Below, one piece after another: positions 59,261 through 64,000 of a stretch of DNA of 64,000 nucleotides (its first letter is position 1; every line of letters begins with the position of its first letter). The notes beneath the pieces are model-generated. The model had not been told where the DNA came from, made no database searches, and was given only the letters and a program-made list of their open reading frames with translations. Both the position numbers and the translations under genes were made by a program. This DNA is from Acidobacteriota bacterium (GTDB lineage Bacteria > Acidobacteriota > Terriglobia > Terriglobales > Acidobacteriaceae), in the NCBI GenBank assembly GCA_018268855.1, contig JAFDVR010000004.1, positions 62,001-126,000 on the forward strand, given 5' to 3'.

Positions 59261-59638
59261 CTACTTGACTTCGACTGCTGCGACGCCTTCGAACTTCTTG
59301 ACGATCGCGTCCGCGTCCGCCTTCGAGACGTTCTCCTTCAGAGGCTTGGGAGCGCCGTCGACCAGGTCCTTGGCTTCCTTCAAGCCAAGAGCGGTGACTT
59401 CGCGCACAGCCTTGATGGTGTTGATCTTGTTTGCGCCTGCGTCCTTGAGGATGACCGTGAACTCGGTCTTCTCTTCTGCCGCCGGAGCCGCTGCGCCGCC
59501 GCCCGCTGCCGGAGCCGCTGCAACCGTAGCTGCCGCAGCCGACACGCCGAGGCGCTCTTCGAGCTTCTTGACGAGCTCAGCAGCCTCAAGGAGGCTGAGG
59601 CTCACGATCTGATCTTCCAACTGCTGGATGTCTGCCAT
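59261..59638 (-). CDS. rplL: Ribosomal protein L7/L12
   Basis: 125 residues. Stalk protein that recruits translation GTPases. N-terminal dimer domain ([20 protein letters not shown]), Ala-rich hinge ([20 protein letters not shown]), C-terminal domain with [40 protein letters not shown]. Stands between rplJ and rpoB in the usual order. Expected to be highly expressed. Confidence 0.97.
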   Translation of the reverse strand: MADIQQLEDQIVSLSLLEAAELVKKLEERLGVSAAAATVAAAPAAGGGAAAPAAEEKTEFTVILKDAGANKINTIKAVREVTALGLKEAKDLVDGAPKPLKENVSKADADAIVKKFEGVAAVEVK

Positions 59639-59775
59639 GATGTTTCTCCGTTTTTACTGAACTTGATAGTGCCTAATACTGCCTGACCGCATTGAGCGAA
59701 CCCACTGCGGCTGCCTCTCAATCCCCGGTTCCGTTGCGCCAGACATGCGCCCTTGGACTGGGAGGCGAAACTTGT

Positions 59776-60441
59776 TTATCCCTCTGCGGGAGCTTCGTCG
59801 CCTGCCGCAACCGTCTGGGCCGAACCGCCGTCCTGATCGGCTGCCGGGGCTGCCTCTGCTGCCGGAGCCGCTTCTTCCGCCGCTGGAGCTTCTGCCGCTG
59901 CTGCGGGGGCCGCGCCGCCGAGCTTGTTCTGCTCCACGGCCTGGTTCACCACCACAGCCAGATTGCGGCCAGTGGCGTTGATGACCGTAGCCAGACGCTG
60001 GGCCGGGGCGTTGATGAGGAACAGGAGCTTCGAGAAGAGCTCTTCCTTGCCAGGCATCTTGGAGAGGGCTTCAATCTCCGAGATGTTGATGACCTTGCCA
60101 TCCACGATGCCGAGCTTGAAGGTGAACTCCGCGTTGTCCTTCACCCAGGTGGAGAGCGCCTTTGCCAGCGCAACCGGATCGCCCGAGGTGTAGGCGATGG
60201 AGGTCACACCCTTGAGGCCCTGCAGAGCGCCTTCAATTTTGGTGCCCGCGCCTGCCTTGGGAGCCAGCTTGTTCTTGAGAACACTATACTTGCCGCCGGC
60301 ATTGCGCACCGTCTTGCGGAGCGAGGAGTCCTTGTCTGCCGTGAGGCCAGAGAAGGTGCCGAGGATGGCCGAGGTGGAGTGCTCCAGCTCAGAGGCGAGC
60401 CGCGCGACCACTTCGTTCTTTTTTGCTTTCGAGATTGCCAT
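59776..60441 (-). CDS. rplJ: Ribosomal protein L10
   Basis: 221 residues. Anchors L7/L12 on 23S rRNA. Core about 1-172: MAISKAKKNEVVARLASELE, LRKTVRNAGGKYSVLKNKLA, GVTSIAYTSGDPVALAKALS. It has an Ala/Glu/Pro-rich low-complexity tail (APAAAAEAPAAEEAAPAAEA...) of about 45 residues, beyond the E. coli length (165). Usually represses its own operon by binding the leader mRNA; no leader structure was resolved here. Confidence 0.97.
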   Translation of the reverse strand: MAISKAKKNEVVARLASELEHSTSAILGTFSGLTADKDSSLRKTVRNAGGKYSVLKNKLAPKAGAGTKIEGALQGLKGVTSIAYTSGDPVALAKALSTWVKDNAEFTFKLGIVDGKVINISEIEALSKMPGKEELFSKLLFLINAPAQRLATVINATGRNLAVVVNQAVEQNKLGGAAPAAAAEAPAAEEAAPAAEAAPAADQDGGSAQTVAAGDEAPAEG

Positions 60442-60538
60442 TGTCTTTAGCCTTTAGCCGCAATCACCGCGGCTCTTGTCTTATTGGTCGCCGAACGTGC
60501 AGGCGACGGAAAATCTAATCTCTACGCGGGCGGCAGCT

Positions 60539-61249
60539 TTACTGCTTGGCCGCGAGTTCTGCAACCGACTGGTCGAGCGCAATCCCGGGGCCCATCGTGG
60601 ACGAGATATACATGCCCTTGATGTACTTGCCCTTGGAGGCGGACGGCTTGGCTTTGACCACGGCCGAGACGACCGTCATCGCGTTGTCGATGAGCTTCTG
60701 CGCGTCAAACGAGCTCTTGCCCACCGGAACATGCACCAGAGCGGTCTTGTCCGTGCGGAACTCAACCTTACCAGCCTTGATTTCCTTGACCGCAGCGGCC
60801 ACGTCGGTAGTCACCGTGCCGGTCTTCGGGTTCGGCATCAGGCCCTTGGGGCCGAGCACCTTACCCAGACGGCCGATCGAACGCATCATGTCCGGCGTGG
60901 CGATCAGGGCGTCAAAATCGGTCCAGTTTTCCTTCTGGATCTTCTCCACCAACTCCTCGCCGCCAACGATGTCGGCACCCGCAGCTTCAGCAGCGCGCTG
61001 ATTGTCAGCGGTGGAGATGACGGCGACTTTCTTGGTCTTGCCGAGGCCGTGAGGCAGAATCACCGTTCCGCGAACCATCTGGTCGGCGTGGCGCGGGTCG
61101 ACGCCCAGGCGCAGGGTGATGTCCACGTTCTCATCGAACTTGGCGAACTTGATCTTCTGGAGAAGGGGCACAGCGTCGGTCAGCGTGTAGGGGCGGGGCT
61201 CAACAGCCGCACGCGCCTTCGCGACATTCTTCGAAAGCTTCCTGGACAT
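60539..61249 (-). CDS. rplA: Ribosomal protein L1
   Basis: 236 residues, AGGAATAGG before the ATG. Forms the L1 stalk for tRNA release from the E site. Motifs: [60 protein letters not shown]. It is first in its transcription unit here; the usual upstream partner rplK (and nusG, secE) is not present within the window. 97 bases separate it from rplJ. Confidence 0.97.
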   Translation of the reverse strand: MSRKLSKNVAKARAAVEPRPYTLTDAVPLLQKIKFAKFDENVDITLRLGVDPRHADQMVRGTVILPHGLGKTKKVAVISTADNQRAAEAAGADIVGGEELVEKIQKENWTDFDALIATPDMMRSIGRLGKVLGPKGLMPNPKTGTVTTDVAAAVKEIKAGKVEFRTDKTALVHVPVGKSSFDAQKLIDNAMTVVSAVVKAKPSASKGKYIKGMYISSTMGPGIALDQSVAELAAKQ

Positions 61250-61404
61250 TTCCTATTCCTGTCTCCCACCGCCTGAACCTTTGGAGAATGCGGGCTGAAT
61301 GTTGATCTAGCCCATCGGGTGTGCCTTTGCGATTTCGCACAAGGGCCCCGACCATTCTCCGCAGCATGTTTTTCTATGCTGAACCCATCCCGGAATTGCT
61401 GGTA

Positions 61405-61773
61405 CTACAACTGCTGGCTGGATGGGCCGTTCGGCCGTGGTGTGTGACTCAGTGCCGGGCCAGAGGCCACAGGCACTCTTATTAGTATGGGGATTTTTGG
61501 GGTTGGTGTCAAGATGAGAACGGCGGTACCCGTCGAGAGATTCGCCTTGTATTCGCCCATGACAGCCGTTACTATGGTCGTCCATGGCGACCAAACTTGA
61601 ATATGTTGAGGACGACGGTCTGTACACAAATGACGTCGCCTGGGTCCAAGCAGCCATTTTTTCAGCAATTCCGGTGTGGTCCAGGCTTTGAACAGCATCT
61701 CCCGCGAGGCATAAAAGCTCCTCGTCACCCGAATTCCACGTTCGCCAAACGCTTCCAGCCGCAAATTATCCAT
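61405..61773 (-). pseudogene. Decayed SRPBCC/AHSA1-type gene
   Basis: The ATG at 61773 starts MDNLRLEAFGERGIRVTRSF, YASREMLFKAWTTPELLKKW, LLGP, a good match to the beginning of Activator-of-Hsp90-like SRPBCC proteins. After LLGP the frame loses similarity (RRRHLCTDRRPQHIQVW) and ends early; weak traces (AVMGEYKANLS) suggest one or more indels and deletions. Such genes usually follow ArsR-type regulators, as here. Not likely to be functional. Confidence 0.65.
61484..61512 (-). promoter_or_regulatory. Candidate sigma-70 promoter for rplA-rplJ-rplL-rpoBC
   Basis: On the minus strand TTGACA (61507-61512), 17-base spacer, CATACT (61484-61489, 4/6). Transcription would start near 61477, leaving a leader of about 230 bases before rplA. 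It lies within the decayed SRPBCC gene. Explains how rplA is transcribed without rplK upstream. Confidence 0.5.
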
Positions 61774-61825
61774 CGTAATTCTCCTGTTCCAGGTGCTCCG
61801 TAGATAGTTCAATCGGATGTCCCAG

Positions 61826-62656
61826 TTACGACTGCACTGGACGATTCAACTCTGTGCGCCACTTCTCCGGATCGCTTTCCGTGTCCGGCCCGACAAGATA
61901 GCGTTCCCATATCTCCGGCGAAATCGAAATGCCCATCTTTTCGATCTCCCCCAAAAACTCTCCCCAGCCGGCAGCAAGTCCCTGATAGGGGCCCGTGTAT
62001 ACCGTGCGCACCACTTTCATTGTCGGCCACTCACCAGGCTGAACGCGGCCACTGGCCTTTACCGGCGTAGCCACCGGTATGCACAGTTCAAAGTCAAAGA
62101 ACTCATCTGGACGCCGGAAATGGTGCGTAAACCAAGGCCCCGTCACCTGCACTCCCTGGGCCTGAATCTCGTCAGAAAGTTCCCGTAGCAACGCCCCCAT
62201 CTGCATCTGGATCTCGCGTGCGGGCACCTTGGCCCGGAGTGTTGCCATCTGTATAGGTCCCGTCTCAACTACTTGCGGCATTTCAATCGATTTTGTCTCT
62301 GCCATTGTCCTCTCCTTCTGTTTCATCTCTTCCAGCAACCCATCCAGTCGCGCAAAATTCGCGCCCAGCGCTCGCCGGTAGTTTTCCAGCCAGGCAGTCA
62401 CCTCGGTGACCGCCTTCATCTCTGCCCGGCATTCCCGCCGGGTTCCCCTTCTCGTCCTTGAGATCAGTCCAGCTCGCTCCAGCACATTCAGGTGCTTGGT
62501 TACGGCAGGCTGGCTCATCTGGAAGGGCGCTGCAACCTCCATCACACTTGCTGGTCCCAGCGTTAACCGGGCCAGAATCGCTCTTCGAGTTGGATCGGCG
62601 AGCGCTAGAAAGGCGGAATCCAGATACCTCTCATTTGCATAACCAATCGGTTTCAT
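61826..62656 (-). CDS. ArsR-family HTH fused to GyrI-like ligand-binding domain
   Basis: 276 residues from ATG 62656. N-terminal winged helix (ALADPTRRAILARLTLGPAS, MSQPAVTKHLNVLERAGLIS) of the metal-independent ArsR group that regulates SRPBCC partners. It then passes to a GyrI/AraC-effector-like domain (from about residue 118: PIQMATLRAKVPAREIQMQM, TVYTGPYQGLAAGWGEFLGE). At the junction an in-frame ATG (62305) carries AAGGAGAGG just upstream, suggesting two ancestral genes fused or still separately translated. Transcribed toward the SRPBCC remnant. Confidence 0.8.
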   Translation of the reverse strand: MKPIGYANERYLDSAFLALADPTRRAILARLTLGPASVMEVAAPFQMSQPAVTKHLNVLERAGLISRTRRGTRRECRAEMKAVTEVTAWLENYRRALGANFARLDGLLEEMKQKERTMAETKSIEMPQVVETGPIQMATLRAKVPAREIQMQMGALLRELSDEIQAQGVQVTGPWFTHHFRRPDEFFDFELCIPVATPVKASGRVQPGEWPTMKVVRTVYTGPYQGLAAGWGEFLGEIEKMGISISPEIWERYLVGPDTESDPEKWRTELNRPVQS

Positions 62657-62805
62657 AACCTTATAGTTATACTTGATCCAGAGGGTTGTCAATAGAAAAT
62701 GGATGATTTCTATAAGCCCCACCCATCGCCGCTTCGCGTTGCCGTCAGTTTGTGTCCAGGGTGTTGCCCAAGGAAGAGCGATCAGATCACTTCAAGGAGT
62801 AGCCG

Positions 62806-63390
62806 TCACAAGACATCCGGCAACTCTTCACTCACGGCATAGAATGACAGCGCAGCATCGCCCTGTAGAAGAGTGCGCGTCCTGCCCAGATGTCCGTATC
62901 GTCCGGCAAGTTCCTGCTTGCGGCTATGCTCGGCGATCACCAACCCATCTTCATGCAGTGAATCGGCAAACTCCGCGCTGCCCAGCGCAGTCAACGTACG
63001 CGTATATTCGGCAGCGAGTTCATACGGGGGATCGAGAAAAATAATGTCTGCAGGGAAGCCGCTCGTCATCATCTTCTTCAGCAGCACCGCACTTCCACCC
63101 GACTCAATAGAAAATCCGGACTTCACGTCTAGCGATTTCAGGTTCGCACGGATAGCAGCAAGCGCCTTCGGAGCCTTTTCGGCAAACGTAACGTGTGCTG
63201 CACCGCGACTGATTGCCTCTATGCCAACAGCACCCGAGCCGGCGTACAGATCAACAAACCGCGCATCCGGTACACGTGTTGCGATGACGTTGAAAAGCGT
63301 CTCCCGCAACCGGTCGCTCGTGGGCCGCGTTGCCATACCCGCAGGCGTCTGCAACTGCCGCGAGCGAAAGGTTCCTGCAATGATGCGCAT
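62806..63390 (-). CDS. rsmD: 16S rRNA (guanine966-N2)-methyltransferase
   Basis: 194 residues from ATG 63390 (MRIIAGTFRSRQLQTPAGMA); an earlier in-frame start at 63438 adds a non-conserved leader. SAM-binding VDLYAGSGAVGIEAISRGA and catalytic DPPY at 120-123 (IIFLDPPYELA). Methylates G966 of 16S rRNA. Divergent from the site-2-protease-like gene. Confidence 0.92.
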   Translation of the reverse strand: MRIIAGTFRSRQLQTPAGMATRPTSDRLRETLFNVIATRVPDARFVDLYAGSGAVGIEAISRGAAHVTFAEKAPKALAAIRANLKSLDVKSGFSIESGGSAVLLKKMMTSGFPADIIFLDPPYELAAEYTRTLTALGSAEFADSLHEDGLVIAEHSRKQELAGRYGHLGRTRTLLQGDAALSFYAVSEELPDVL

Positions 63391-63520
63391 ACTCTCGTGA
63401 TGATAAGTCGTCCTATGTGGACGGCCCGTCGACAGCATGATCCTGTACCGCGACCAAAGGGAGCGCCAAGCGAATCATGTCGCCGTCCGTGCAGGACCGC
63501 ACGCGCATACAATCAAAGCC

Positions 63521-64000
63521 ATGCGTGGTTGGAGTCTCCGGATTTTTCGCATCTTTGGCGTAGATGTGCGCATGCACCCGCTCATGGTGCTTGTGTTGTT
63601 CTTCAGCCTCGTCTTTGCAAAGCTGGCTGATGGCTTCGCAACCCGCGGCTTTGGCCTGTGGGTGCTGATGCTGCTTGCCATCGCTGTTCGCGAGATTGGC
63701 CGGGGATTTGCCGCGGCCTGGTGCGGCATGCAGATGCAGTCGCTGATTATTCTGCCCACCGGCGGCATCGCGACCTATGGTCTGCGGGAAGACCGTCAGC
63801 GCAGGCACGATTTGTTGATGGCGCTCTCCGGCCCGCTGGCGAACTTCTTTATCGGCATCTGCACGGCCATGCTGCTGCTGGCAGTCTCACCCTCACTGCG
63901 TCTCTTCGATCGGCCCTACATCACCTCCGGACATCTCATCCGCGCCCTGATGTGGACGCAGATCTTTCTCGGTGGCATTCACATGATTCCCGCCGTTCCG
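63521..64000 (+). CDS. Site-2-protease-like membrane protein, degenerate active site (partial)
   Basis: 160 residues visible, running off the window. MRGWSLRIFRIFGVDVRMHP is the typical S2P (M50) start; further hallmarks are LIILPTGGIATYGLREDRQR and MALSGPLANFFIG. The zinc motif expected as HExGH reads REIGR (AIAVREIGRGFAAAW), so both zinc-binding His are Arg. Likely a catalytically dead pseudoprotease. About four TM segments so far. Confidence 0.75.
   Translation, partial: MRGWSLRIFRIFGVDVRMHPLMVLVLFFSLVFAKLADGFATRGFGLWVLMLLAIAVREIGRGFAAAWCGMQMQSLIILPTGGIATYGLREDRQRRHDLLMALSGPLANFFIGICTAMLLLAVSPSLRLFDRPYITSGHLIRALMWTQIFLGGIHMIPAVP

Overview
The window looks like a chromosomal segment of an Acidobacteriota genome, probably family Acidobacteriaceae (Terriglobus/Granulicella/Edaphobacter type). 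I infer this from moderate GC with strong codon bias in the housekeeping genes, many Tat- or Sec-exported carbohydrate enzymes, SulP plus beta-carbonic anhydrase pairing, small secreted TonB-C-domain proteins, and families I associate with that phylum (for example the CRYIKTNG/YCYFH protein at 44841-45284). No species call is possible from the sequence alone.

Region 1-18940 (all minus strand) is a polymorphic-toxin island. A full-length, Sec-exported Rhs/YD-repeat protein (12600-18149) is preceded by an overlapping secreted accessory gene (18146-18940). It is followed by seven displaced 'orphan' C-terminal cassettes. Each cassette carries a remnant of the same Rhs core (from about 10 to over 400 residues), the delimiter NNPxxxxDxDGH, a different toxin domain, and an immunity gene that overlaps or abuts the toxin stop. 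Reading away from the parent, the tips are: an unassigned helical domain; an HTVQD-motif putative metalloenzyme; an HNH/zinc-ribbon nuclease; a REase-7-like nuclease; an HAE/CxxC deaminase; a GHH nuclease; a putative ADP-ribosyltransferase paired with a macrodomain-like immunity protein; and a NucA/NucB DNase paired with a SUKH-like immunity protein that runs off the window. Between the deaminase and GHH cassettes lies a fragment of a ribbon-helix-helix mobilization-type gene fused at a microhomology to Rhs core. Two perfect inverted repeats lie upstream of it, suggesting a relic of a mobilizable element.

Region 19267-26870: an M61-type metallopeptidase, tRNA-Pro(GGG), an outer-membrane beta-barrel protein, and a sugar locus (GH109-type Gfo/Idh/MocA oxidoreductase, divergent from a sodium:solute symporter, a small membrane protein and an L-fucose/L-arabinose isomerase-family protein).

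Region 27082-44785 is mixed: an RND efflux pair (no TolC in view), hemL, purM-purN, a sulfatase, an MFS transporter, a beta-carbonic anhydrase-SulP operon, a GH105 hydrolase, an SDR, a CPA1 antiporter and thpR. Dispersed palindromic repeats lie between these genes; one appears to supply the last codons of hemL.

Region 44841-49634 holds small accessory genes, including TonB-C-domain proteins, a SnoaL-like protein and DUF1828-type proteins. Region 49766-61249 is the rpoC-rpoB-rplL-rplJ-rplA transcription/translation block (minus strand), with its own candidate promoter and no rplK next to rplA. The window ends with an ArsR-GyrI-type fused regulator next to a decayed SRPBCC gene, rsmD, and the start of a site-2-protease homologue whose HExxH motif reads REIGR.
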